A stretch of DNA of 64,000 nt from assembly GCA_030220185.1 (NCBI GenBank), contig JASPKZ010004199.1, positions 2,561,863 through 2,625,862 on the forward strand, read 5' to 3'. The notes under the pieces were generated by a model that did not search any database, was not told where the DNA came from, and worked only from the letters and a program-made list of their open reading frames with translations. The position numbers and the translations under genes are program-made. Positions 52,372-62,014 of the stretch are shown here, piece by piece. The stretch's first letter is position 1. Each line of letters begins with the position of its first letter. The DNA comes from Diploptera punctata (Eukaryota > Arthropoda > Insecta > Blattodea > Blaberidae).

Positions 52372-52716
52372 ATCTATTGATACTGCTGCGGTCTCGAGGT
52401 AGCATGCTGCCTTGTCACGCAGCGGGCCCGGGTTCGATCCCTGGTTGGGGCAGTTTTTCTGGGTGAGGTTTTTATTGGGGTTTTTCCTCACCTGTAAGAC
52501 AAATTTCAGGTGAACTTTAAGGCCCAAACGGTCCCCAAAATCATGGCCATCATCATCATCACCCTTATCATTATCATCATCATCCTTCACCGGTTTGGAA
52601 AGCAACGGGAAGCTACCACACCTACAATTCCCTAGTAAAGCTGCAAGCATAGCATGAAAATGCTAAGATTGCAGTGAAGGACCTGCCTTTGGGCAGAATT
52701 ACTATGGATGGATGGC
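52372..52716 (+). mobile_element. SINE-B, full-length
   Basis: Head GCGGTCTCGAGGTAGCATGC with B box GGTTCGATCCC, central TTTTTCTGGGTGAGG, CATCATC run, and body to ACTATGGATGGATGG. Confidence 0.85.
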
Positions 52717-52719
52717 TAT

Positions 52720-53160
52720 AGTCATTTTTGAGTGCCAACTTTATGTTGAAATTTTTAAAAATGTTCCATCAGTTTATGCATTGGACAATGTTAATTCTAC
52801 AATAAATATAATTATGATACAGACCTACAATATTTTCTAATGTTTTATTTAAAAATATTCTAATAATAAAACATTACAATTTAATTAGTTTTATTCATAG
52901 TTAAATATGGGAATTTAGTTAGAATTCATTGCATCACATGCTTCTTAATAATAATGTTCACGCACATTGTATGTCTTTCATTAAAAGCTGGACCAAATTG
53001 TATTAATTTTCAAAATATAATAAAATATTTTATAAGTGAATTTGTCTTTGTAATTTCTATATTGAGTATTTTTACATGGTCACTCTAAATTAGTTTATGT
53101 TTAAATAAAGTTGATATATGAGTATTTACTATTTGTAATAAGATTACGAATTAAGTTTTG
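52720..53160. other. AT-rich, no gene recognised
   Basis: No frame, repeat end or RNA gene noticed. Confidence 0.45.
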
Positions 53161-53164
53161 CAAT

Positions 53165-53450
53165 AATTATTATGAGCTAATTTTTTGTGACTCGCCTCAT
53201 ATTTGTAATTTTTTTGCAGAATGTGGTTTCACCACTCTGTGTGCCATTTTCAATACTTTCTAACTGTTGAATCGGCGGTTGGTGATCTTGTAGGTTGATT
53301 TCTGCTCCCTTTGTTGGCTGACCAATGAACTTCCAAATGATTTTTTTTCTTTTTTTCCCAGGAATTTCAAAATTAATTATTTTCTCTTTATTCTTGTGGA
53401 TGTAAATTTTCTTACAAATTGTGAGTTCCTTAGATTTAAGTTATGTAGGT
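53165..53450 (-). mobile_element. PLE 3' end, decayed
   Basis: Inverse ATGAGGCGAGTC end, a weak TTGAAAA-T core with GAA (53205-53262), and the C-terminal coding stretch (NFEIPG..., FIGQPTKGAEI). Cut off at 53450 by the next PLE. Confidence 0.6.
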
Positions 53451-53524
53451 AGGAAATAACACTATGAGGTTTATTTTAATTTTGTTGAGTTGTTTCTTGA
53501 CTCACCTCATACTTTTTAACTCTC

Positions 53525-53573
53525 TCACAGATCCGGATTTCTTCACTGTATTTGTGACATTCTCAATGCTGTA
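53525..53573 (-). ncRNA. Hammerhead-like motif, PLE-d
   Basis: TTGAGAA, T, GTCACA..AGTGA stem II, GAA, ATCCGGAT (8-nt palindrome), C17, TGT with G-U pairing to GCA. Confidence 0.55.
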
Positions 53574-53734
53574 TCACGTTCACAACTGACGTCCAATGGT
53601 CTCCTCTCCTGCAGACTGACCTCCACATCATCTGATGGCTGACCAATAATTTGGTAGTTCGTTGGTTAGCCATCAGATGGCGCGGAGGTCAGTCTGCAGG
53701 AGAGGAGACCATTGGACGTCAGTTGTGAACATGA

Positions 53735-53785
53735 TACAGCATTGAGAATGTCACAAATACAGTGAAGAAATCCGGATCTGTTAGA
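53735..53785 (+). ncRNA. Hammerhead-like motif, PLE-d
   Basis: As the minus arm: GCA / TTGAGAA / T / TCAC-GTGA / GAA / ATCCGGAT / C / TGT. Confidence 0.55.
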
Positions 53786-53834
53786 GAGTTAAGAAGTATG
53801 AGGTGAGTCAAGAAACAACTCAACAAAATTAAAA

Positions 53835-54525
53835 TTCTTTAGATTTATCTAACTGTTTCAATAATTTGCCCTTTGTTTTGATTCTATGTTTTTCTGACCA
53901 TGAATGTGCAGCTATTGCAGATTTTTCAGTTTCCCCATTTTGAAAATTTCTAAGGTGTTCTTTCAATCCTGTATTCAAGTTCCTTTTTTGTTTTTCCTAT
54001 GTATATTTTTTTCACAATCTTTGCAATCAATATGATAAATCCCTGATTTGTTGCCTTCATCAGCCTTTTCATTTTCGTTCATTTTAATTAATCTATTCAG
54101 GTTGCAATCTTTTTTTGGTGCTAATTTAATATTAACCCTCTGCGTGCCACTGGTAAAATCTCTTGTGTCAGAGATTTAAATCACATCCGCCAATGTGATC
54201 AGCTTTGCAAGTAGTTTAAGTATATTGTCCGGCAGGTAATGGACAGAAACATCAGAGCCGATCTAATTGGCTCACGGCACCTAAAGGGTTAAACTTGCTG
54301 AAAATTTATTGAAACTTTTTAAATGTCAATGAATGGTATGTCAATTTTTGGAATTTTGTACCAATTTCTTTATCTGTCTGAAGAGTACTTTCATTTATCA
54401 TTTTTTTTTGTTTTTTGAATCTATTTATTTTCTTATAAACCATCTTTTCTTCAAAACCATTCTCTTTTGCTATATTTAATGTGTTTTTTCTCTGTAAAAT
54501 AAACCTCATAGTGTTACTTCCTCTA
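53835..54525 (-). mobile_element. PLE GIY-YIG and RT C-terminal remnant with nested MITE
   Basis: Minus strand: C-terminal endonuclease pieces (AIAAHSWSEKH-like, KNIYIGKTK), connector APKKDCNLNRLI, and beyond the MITE NIAKENGFEEKMVYKKINRF, the RT tail equivalent to AKINGFDEDILKNKLKKF at 36080. Ends AAACCTCATAGTGTTACTTCC at 54503, from another PLE. Confidence 0.7.
54132..54292. mobile_element. piggyBac-like MITE (161 bp with TTAA)
   Basis: TTAA at both ends; inverted ends CCCTCTGCGTGCC and its counterpart CCCTTTAGGTGCC. Inserted in PLE coding sequence. Ends differ from the 15861 MITE, so it is a different family. Confidence 0.85.
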
Positions 54526-55180
54526 AATATTAAATAAACAAGTTTTGCATTGTTTATTGATATGTTGGCTGAGACAGTGGAATCTGTTTTCTAAATATGT
54601 AGTACTAAGTTCCATTTTCTGCCACTTTGTAAAATCGTAAATTACTGAAATGGGACATATATGAAGTAAAATTACCGTACAGGCCACATGGCCTAAAACG
54701 AATTTGTTCATGATGATGATGATGAAGTAAAATTTTGAAGAGATTCAGTTGTTTATATTCATGGATTCTTCTTTTCCGCATAACAAGAATTTAACAGAGG
54801 CTACTAAACCAATTCGATAAAGATGTTGGGTGAGGCAATCGTGACCAACAAATAGTCTGAACAAGCAGGTTTTCGAGATCATGATTTGAATTTAAGTGTT
54901 GCAGTAAACTTTTCCATCTAGTTACTGGTAAATTGTCCAATTCTAAAATTGTAAACCAGCCATTAATGCAACTACTTCAGCTAAACCAGAAAAATTAAGG
55001 AAATCCTCTGTATGTTGAAACAGATTCAAAATTTAAATAAGAACGTAGCTCTCCAATGGATTCTAGCCCACTGGGCACTAATAGTAAAGCTGATATTTTG
55101 GAGAAGGAAATAAAAACAACAGAATTTTTTTTAAAATGCTTTATTTATTTAACAGATTTGAAATGTATATATATCATATT
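54525..55180. other. No gene recognised
   Basis: A (GAT)n run near 54712-54725; a LINE-like phrase (MDSSPLGTNSKADILEKE, near 55056-55110) may be an RNase H scrap but lacks support. Confidence 0.35.
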
Positions 55181-55265
55181 TAATTTTAGGAAGTTACATT
55201 TTGAGGTTATTTTAATTATATTATTTTTGGTCTGGACATCTTACCTCAATATTAATGTTGATTTG

Positions 55266-55315
55266 TTCTTGGACATGTTTCAAAACAATTCTGTTTTATC
55301 GTCAGCTTTCCCAGA
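55266..55315 (-). ncRNA. Hammerhead-like motif, PLE-c
   Basis: CTGACGA, T, AAAACA-GAAT-TGTTTT, GAA, ACATGT, C17. Confidence 0.6.
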
Positions 55316-55749
55316 CTGGTTTTATTTATGTTGCATTATGTTGCACCACCTGGATGTCGATGTCAGCTCCATCCTGTGGTTGGCCAAAGAACCTCCAAAC
55401 AAGGTCACCCTCCATCGGAATATCAAAATTCATAACTCTGTTTCTGTTCTGAATATAAATTTTTTCCCAAATAGTCAGCTCTTTTGTATTTTCTAATTGT
55501 TTTAATAATTTAGTGTCTGAATTTATATTATGTTTTTCAGACCAAACATGAGCAGCAACTGCAGATTTTTCAATTTCTCCATTTTTAATATTTCTTATGT
55601 GTTCTTTGGTTCTAATTTTTAGGTTAGAGTTATGAATTTTGATATTCCGATGGAGGGTGACCTTGTTTGGAGGTTCTTTGGCCAACCACAGGATGCAGCT
55701 GACATCGACATCCAGGTGGTGCAACATAATGTAACATAAATAAAACCAG

Positions 55750-55798
55750 TCTGGGAAAGCTGACGATAAAACAGAATTGTTTTGAAACATGTCCAAGA
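55750..55798 (+). ncRNA. Hammerhead-like motif, PLE-c
   Basis: Same as 55266 in the opposing arm. Confidence 0.6.
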
Positions 55799-55879
55799 AC
55801 AAATCAACATTAATATTGAGGTAAGATGTCCAGACCAAAAATAATATAAGTATATATATAATTTCCCTGTGCACAATAT

Positions 55880-56110
55880 TAAGTTTTGATTCTATTCATC
55901 TCTATCCTTCCAGTCACCATCCTGCAGTCTCCTGTCCTTCATCAAATTCATAATTCCCTTTATCCATGTCTTCTTAGGTCTCCCTTTTCTTTTCCACCTA
56001 TTTGAAATCCATTCCAAACTGGCAATCTATCTTTATTCATCTTTTTCACATGTCCAAACCATTATAATTGTTTATTTCCCACAAATTGTATAATTGTTTT
56101 GTTAAACTTA
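55880..56110 (-). pseudogene. LINE C-terminal fragment
   Basis: Minus strand: NKDRLPVWNGFQIGGKEKG-like and WIKGIMNLMKDRRLQDGDWK, matching the terminal block of the 25985 LINE type. Stops and frame breaks. Confidence 0.6.
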
Positions 56111-56239
56111 ATTTTTTTTCTTAGATAATACTGTTTCTGGCCTTGTATAATTTAGAGCATTGTACAGATCTTAAAAATCCATTCCATAAATTGCACTTTT
56201 GACTTAAATCGACATTTGTAGTCCATTTTTTTCATTAAA

Positions 56240-56345
56240 ATTAAATTAAAATATGTTATACCTCACCTCATATCCATCTTCTAATTATACTGCAGTTTCG
56301 AAGCCTTGGCAGCTCATCTTCAGTAATATCTCTGTCGACTGATGT
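56240..56345 (-). mobile_element. PLE-e 3'-end fragment
   Basis: TACCTCACCTCATATCC end, ribozyme, then ~30 bp. Truncated. Confidence 0.7.
56281..56330 (-). ncRNA. Hammerhead-like motif, PLE-e
   Basis: ATTA, CTGAAGA, T, GAGCT..GGCTTC (imperfect stem II), GAA, ACTGCAGT (palindrome), A17, TAAT pairing ATTA. Confidence 0.6.
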
Positions 56346-56734
56346 TATGTCGATCAGAAGAGTTAATTCAAAGAAGTTTCAGGTGAAATCCTACTCCTTA
56401 TAGCAGCTATAGCTGATTAACGAACTGGGCATTAATTTTTTTAACTAACTGTTGTTTTTCCAAGTTTGGTTCCGATAAAACAAAAATGATGGCCACTAGA
56501 CTGTTAACACTCAGATACACACATACATAGGCTATATAGTTGAGTTCTGGCTTTTGTAGCCCCATTTAAGGGGTCTATGTTGTATGGTGCAGTAAGAGGG
56601 GAGGGCGAGTGCAGGTACTGCCAGCAGCTAAACTCAGTTTTGAAAACATAATTGTTACTTACATGTTGAATTTTTTATCTTCTACTTCTGTGTTAGTGAA
56701 CTTTTGTTTTCTAATATTGTTTATTTTTTCTTTC

Positions 56735-56930
56735 ACTCACCTCATACTTCATAACTCCTCACAGACCCGGGTTTCGTCACATCATTTGTGACATTCTCAA
56801 TGTTGTGTCACGTTCACAAATGATGTGATGAAACCCGGGTCTGCGAGGAGTTATGAAGTATGAGGTGAGTGAAAGAAAAAATAAACAATATTAAAAAACC
56901 TCATAGTGTTATTTCCTATCTACATAACTT
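56735..56930. mobile_element. PLE-d minimal palindrome
   Basis: A ~146-bp inverted repeat (CACTCACCTCATACTTCATA and inverse) with about 25 bp of centre; ends AACCTCATAGTGTTATTTCC. Confidence 0.85.
56758..56808 (-). ncRNA. Hammerhead-like motif, PLE-d, best stem II
   Basis: ACA, TTGAGAA, T, stem II GTCACA-AATGA-TGTGAC (6 perfect pairs with G10.1-C11.1), GAA, ACCCGGGT (8-nt palindrome), C17, TGT. Stem I ACA/TGT replaces GCA/TGC of 43087. Core C3 and G8 are non-consensus. Confidence 0.6.
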
Positions 56931-57139
56931 AATTTTGTTTTGTAAATTTGGAGTATTCATTATAGAACAGTGTTGTTTTTATAACAATTTATTTTACTAT
57001 TATTATTAATGAGAAAATGCTTTTTGCATGGCTACTTCCCTCCCTCACTCGGCATGTTCTTCCCTCCTGCCACATGCCTTATGATTCACCAAGACGGCTA
57101 CAGTTACCAGAACTGGACTATACGTAAATAAGTTTATAC

Positions 57140-57290
57140 AGTAGGCATATATATATATATGGTATGATAAGAAAAATAAATGCCTGGACGGGATTCGAAC
57201 CCGGAACTCTGTACCTCAGCGTGTTATCCATTACACCACCAGGCAAATCCAATTCAAACACTTATTTTTCTTATATATATATATATATAT
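57140..57290 (-). mobile_element. SINE-G with tRNA-like unit, copy 1
   Basis: tRNA-like 57181-57245 (-): acceptor TGCCTGG/CCAGGCA (7 pairs), A-box region GGTGTAATGGATAAC, B box GGTTCGAATCC. The anticodon arm is degenerate. Flanked by (TA)n and GATAAGAAAAAT / ATTTTTCTTAT inverted edges. Confidence 0.7.
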
Positions 57291-58953
57291 AAGGTAAAGG
57301 CCCCAAATAAGAGATAACCTTTTGAAAAAATCGCTTCTGTATCAGAATGGTAACTGATTTATTACATTTAAAAATGGTAATACATGTTTCATATTCTTTA
57401 TTTTGATATTCCATAAAATAAAAACCTCGTTACTTAGTAAGTATTTAAAAAAACTCTAAGAACAATAAGAATTGTAAAAATTGAAAATTTCGAAGAGGAT
57501 TCCAAATAAAGAGATACCTACATTTGCTTCTATATCTTTAGCAAAAACATTCAAATAATCCAGTATATTCAAAACAAAAACACTTTATCACACAAAAACT
57601 AATAATTAATTTCACTATACATGTTAATAGTGTCTTTTCAGAGTAGATAATTAATTTTGCTTCTTTGAGCAAATAAGCAGATGAATGGTTCCTCATCAGC
57701 CCCGCAATCTTCATGAGCCCAGCGATGACAGTCAATGCAATGAGTTCATTTTTCTCCTCTTGTGTCCTCTGAATACAATCCAGTGCAAAATAAACACTCA
57801 GCATCAAGCATCATCAGCACCAAACTCTGAATCATCATCATCATCGCCTGGAATTCAATTATCTCCATTTCCGTGTCTGTTTTTCTTCGCGTTGAAGAAC
57901 TCAGTTTGGCGTTGTTTTCTTGACCGAGACTTTTTTAGATTTTTACTGAATTTGTTTTTTGAAAATGTTGCTTCATTTTAGTTTATTGGTTCTATTCAAA
58001 CTGTCCTTTAGTTCTTGGTGATACGGACTGGCCTGTCAGAAGTGGCTGCATTTCCGGTTTTCTGTCCTTTCCTTTTTTTTCCTGGTTCTCGACTTGTTGA
58101 TGGTTGTTGGATCTGAGGGAGTGGTGACACATCAGTAAAAACCCAGGGAGAGTTCTGAATTGAATCAGGAACTACGATTTGCATCACTCTTATCTCCGGT
58201 GTGAGATGGCAAAATCGCTATCAGAAAAAAATGTTCCTGTTGCACGGAAACAAGCCCTGTCTTTCGAAATGCATTGATCGAAATTTGTAGAGTAGCAGCC
58301 GGGGTGACAGCCCTGTTGATTCCTCGGTCCGATTTTCTAGAAAGACAGAAGAAACCTTAACCTTCTGCTATCTAAATGACCTCTCAGGGCCTATAATGTG
58401 ACCACTTTATTTTTATAAAGTTAAATCACGTATTAATCATACGAGATGAATTTGTTTAAGAAAATGTAGCGGACTTGTGTACAGTGAGAATCTGCATATG
58501 TCAAGGGAAACAACTTCGGGGCTTCCTAATAAGAGACACTATCTCTTATTTGGAACCACAGGTATCTCTTATTAGGGAACGGCACGGTCGCCAATTCTGT
58601 GGCTGGTCAGACTGTAAATAAATTGTGTCACTAATAATCACTCTAGTTTATAATAGTCTGCATTTCATGAGCTTTTCGGGAAAATAAGTAAAATTAATAT
58701 CAGAACTCATCTTCACAGTTATCCAACAACTTTGAATAGCGTCACAAAGCAAAAATTCAAATTGTCGCGAAAAACATACACAACCTTCTCTGCTTCGTTT
58801 TCAATCAACCAAGTGACACCAAACAAAGACCATGATGCTATAATAGTACAAAGCTCAGATTTTTGTTACAAACATCAGATGACAGCTGTTCATGGACTAG
58901 ATAATAAGGTATCTCTTATTAGGAGACTATCTCTTATTTGGCGACTTTACCTT
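57291..58953 (-). mobile_element. pogo-like DNA transposon, TA-flanked
   Basis: Inverted ends AAGGTAAAGGCCCCAAATAAG and AAGGTAAAGTCGCCAAATAAG, both running into AGAGATA. It sits within a (TA)n run. The minus strand keeps a transposase C-terminus; the catalytic centre is missing, so it is an internally deleted copy. Confidence 0.75.
57690..58060 (-). pseudogene. pogo-like transposase C-terminus with PHD-type zinc finger
   Basis: Minus strand: STSREPGKKRKGQKTGNA (58020-58085), a basic region, then DAECLFCTGLYSEDTRGEK-stop-THCIDCHRWAHEDCGADEE PFIC. The CxxC...CxxC..HxxC layout matches the terminal zinc finger of insect pogo/jerky-type transposases; the stop replaces a likely Trp. Frame breaks between the two pieces. 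Confidence 0.65.
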
Positions 58954-58954
58954 A

Positions 58955-59092
58955 TATATATATGGTATGATAAGAAAAATAAATGCCTGGACGGGATTCA
59001 AACCCAGATCTCTGAGTCTGTACCTCAGTGTGATATCCATTACACCACCAGACGAATCCAATTCAAGCATTCATTTTTCTTATGTATGTATT
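58955..59092 (-). mobile_element. SINE-G, copy 2
   Basis: tRNA-like 58984-59053 (-), similar to copy 1 with a 5-bp insertion in the anticodon region. The pogo element lies exactly between the two copies. Confidence 0.7.
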
Positions 59093-59228
59093 ATATTCTC
59101 CATTATTACTAGATGTCGTGAGAACTCAGTCTTCACTGCCATCTAGTAGCTGACTATAACAAGTAAGCAAATTAAAGAGAACATTTTACTTTATAGCAGT
59201 GACGCTTTATCGATGTTATAATTAAATG

Positions 59229-59880
59229 ATGTTTTTATTATTAATTTAACATTTCTCAATGAAAGATAAATTAAATTTGAAGAGAAAAATTTTCGTCTAG
59301 ACCGGGACTCGAACCCGGGACCCTTGGCTTTCCAGGCCAAGTGCTCTACCAACTGAGCTATCGAGGCGAGTTACGATCTAGACGCAAATTTTTCTCTTAT
59401 ATACGTTGTAATTCCCTATCGCCAAATGCTTTTGAAACCATTGTTTCTATCTTTGCAAATGGCGGCTTCTTAGTTAAGAAGACATTTATTGGAAATTTAA
59501 CATTACTTTAAAAGCCAGTAAGGCCTCTAATGATGTTTTTATCTAGGCGAAAATTTTTCTCTTCAAATTTAATTTATCTTTCATTGAGAAATGTTAAATT
59601 AATAATAAAAACATCATTAGAGGCCTTACTGGCTTTTAAAGTAATGTTAAATTTCCAATAAATGTCTTCTTAACTAAGAAGCCGCCATTTGCAAAGATAG
59701 AAACAATGGTTTCAAAAGCATTTGGCGATAGGGAATTACAACGTATATAAGAGAAAAAGTGCGTTAGATCGTACCCGGCCCGATAGCTCAGGTGGTAGAG
59801 CCTTGGCACGGAAAAAGCCAAGGGTCCCGGGTTCGAAGTACGGTCTAGGTGAAAATTTTTCTCTTCAAATTTATAATTAA
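59229..59880. repeat. Inverted pair of T elements with two tRNA-like units
   Basis: Copy 1 (59229-59540) carries tRNA-like 59295-59367 (-), with a near-perfect cloverleaf and loop (C)TGGAAA. Copy 2 (59545-59880) carries 59775-59849 (+) with insertions in the anticodon and T arms. The arms share GATGTTTTTATTATTAATTT and AATGGCGGCTTCTTAGTTAA (or inverse) across ~300 bp each. Confidence 0.8.
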
Positions 59881-59916
59881 ATGTTTAACATTGAGCAATG
59901 CAAGCTTAATATGGTA

Positions 59917-59917
<1 letters not shown>

Positions 59918-59955
<38 letters not shown>
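59918..59955. repeat. (TA)n microsatellite
   Basis: About 17 TA units. Confidence 0.9.
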
Positions 59956-59959
<4 letters not shown>

Positions 59960-59989
59960 ACATGATAAGGAAAATAAATGCCTGAATGA

Positions 59990-60205
59990 AGATCAGTTTA
60001 ATTTTGTCAGAGGCATTTTTATTCAGGCTTGCAGTTCTTTTAGGAGACTGAAAATCTTCAGGTTTGGATCCCATAGCTCAAAGTCCCTATCAGATGGCTT
60101 GCCCCTAGGATTTTTCCATCCTAAAAATCCATCGAACTAGGCCGAGTTTGAACCCGCAACCCTTGGGACTAGGCAAGGAACATAACCACTGTACCACCAT
60201 GGCTG
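59990..60205 (-). mobile_element. SINE-A head half
   Basis: Inverse of the first ~210 bp of SINE-A (GAGGCATTTTTATTCAGGCTT ... head near 60150-60200). Confidence 0.75.
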
Positions 60206-60394
60206 CCATATATAGGCCTTATTGATCATTTTTGGCACAAAAACTGTCAATAACACCAATGCAAACCAAATGTACTATAAACTTTACTATTACAGAAAAT
60301 ACTCCAAGACTGACAACTACTAAACATAGCCATAACCTTCTTAACTTCAGTGACACACACCCAATACCATTAACCTCACAACAAATGCCAACTT

Positions 60395-60795
60395 GTGACA
60401 TCATCACCCCAAAACACACAAAGGGCGGCTGAACAAGACGACAAACCCAGCCATAACCCGCTAACCTATACCTTCATTTTTGGGTGACATCATCACCCAA
60501 AAACACAAGAGGGCTGAACATGACAAACTAACCCAGCCATAACCCACTAAATCCATACTTATTCACATCCACTCATCAATATCTATCAGAGGACATTCCC
60601 TAGAGACACTCAATAAAAATACACCTAAAATGTGGGTCATGACGCCTCACCAGGACATAGGTACACAAACTAACCTATACCTTTTCGCATCCCCTCACCA
60701 ATAACCCTCTATCAGAGGACATTCTCCTAGAGGACACTCAAGAAAAATACACCTAAAGACATGGGTCATGACACTTTAACAGGACATGGTATCAT
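60395..60795. repeat. Two adjacent two-copy tandem repeats
   Basis: 60397-60475 and 60485-60549 share ACATCATCACCC...AAAACACA and AACCCAGCCATAACCC (period ~87 bp). 60547-60661 and 60673-60790 share ATCTATCAGAGGACATTC...AAAAATACACCTAAA...ATGGGTCATGAC (period ~126 bp). Confidence 0.75.
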
Positions 60796-60984
60796 AAAAT
60801 CACAAATACAGTGCATGGTGTCTACTAGATAGGACTTTTAAAAAAAAGAAGCTTTATATGAGAACAACTCCATGGCTTCATTCCTTCGGAATTCCCTAAA
60901 AATTAGAATGCTCACTGAATATGTGCTTTTAAACCAATTCTTTGCAACATAATGTATTGAAAATGAATGTATTGTTGATGTCCC

Positions 60985-61325
60985 GCACCGTAGCCGAGCG
61001 GTTTAAGGTAGGAAGCCTTGGCACATAGCTAGGGACTTGCGCTGGTTCGAGTCTCCATGGGGGAAGAAATTTTCTCCTGTTATTTCGGCCAGTATGGGGA
61101 CCGGTGCCCACCCAGCATCGTGAGGCAATGGGTAGCTACAATAAGTAGCGGCTCCAGGTTGAGGAACCAGCTATAACGGCTGGGGGACTCGACATGCTAA
61201 CCACATGTCACCCCTACACTGGCTGTTGATCATCTACCTCTGTGATTGACACATGTGGATGTGAGGGCCAGCAGCCGGCTGGTAAAAGGGCAAACCGCTG
61301 AAAAGTGGAAAGATCCTCAATCGTT
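60985..61325 (+). mobile_element. SINE-D, well-preserved
   Basis: Head CACCGTAGCCGAGCGGTTTAA, an A box of Leu/Ser-tRNA type, and B box GGTTCGAGTCTCC, then a ~270-bp body ending CTGAAAAGTGGAAAG. Confidence 0.8.
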
Positions 61326-61474
61326 GTATTGTTGATGCCACAACTGATTGGGCGGGGAAGGTATGTGATCAGGAGGTTGTTGAGTGACACTATTGAAAAA
61401 AGGAAAGTTTGGAATTATAATGTAGCATGCTTTACAAAAACACCCACAATTAAAAAGTAATAAAATATCTTCTT

Positions 61475-61700
61475 CTTGTTGACTTTATTTTAGGCCTATG
61501 ACCTGTTCCATCCAGAATTAAGAGTCCCTCCATCTCTTTTTTGGTCTTCCAATTGTCCTCCCTTCTTCTGGTAACTTATTTCCTGCTATAATACAGTTCT
61601 ATCTGGTGTCATGTCAGATATATGGTGTGTTCAGATCTTTTTTCCACCCATTCACCTATTGCCTGAATATTCTGCTACCTTCTTATTTTTTCGTTTCTAA
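61475..61700 (-). repeat. LINE 3'-end fragment
   Basis: Minus strand shows a decayed C-terminal block (REDNWKTKKEMEGLLILDGT, GHRPKIKSTRRR) with a GAAGAAG-type tail at the left. Confidence 0.5.
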
Positions 61701-62010
61701 TTTTATTTAATTTAATACAACATTTACAGTTAAAACTTATATAAAATTGGATGTATTAAACTAAAACTTATTAATAAAATAAATCTTCCAGAAATTCTAC
61801 GCTTAGTCAATATATTTCAATAAGATTAACTGCACAACCACTGTTCAACTCCAGACTCTCGTAACAACTGAGAAAAATGCTTTCGAATGAGCAAAGAGTT
61901 GTGTGAAATGCGAGTCCATTGACCCTAAAAGCCACCACTACACTTATCCCCACTTAAAAAATCCACACTCCCAGTTCTGCATCCTATGAGCTGAGACACC
62001 ACAGTACCGA
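61700..62010. other. No gene recognised
   Basis: AT-rich approach to the satellite. Confidence 0.4.
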
Positions 62011-62014
62011 TATT

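Larger units (their letters stand above)
53450..53835. mobile_element. PLE-d palindrome
   Basis: Begins AGGAAATAACACTATGAGGT. Arms TTGTTGAGTTGTTTCTTGAC ... inverse, meeting near 53650 (AATTTGGTAGTT). Both arms carry ribozymes. Confidence 0.85.
55185..55850. mobile_element. PLE-c inverted pair
   Basis: Minus arm 55190-55624, with a C-terminus and part of the endonuclease region (AVAAHVWSEKHNI), and plus arm 55625-55850. Both end ...GAGGTAAGATGTCCAGACC. Inverse terminus AGGAAGTTACATTTTGAGGT at the left. Confidence 0.85.

Noticed and set aside
58732..59112. 126-codon frame as a gene
   Set aside because: It runs across the pogo terminal repeat and SINE-G, without motifs.
2147..59849. tRNA-like units as functional tRNA genes
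   Set aside because: They sit inside repeats, often as inverted pairs. Their GGA/AGA loops would call for a long variable arm they lack, and most have stem mismatches. Treated as mobile tRNA-like sequence; tRNAscan-SE would settle it.
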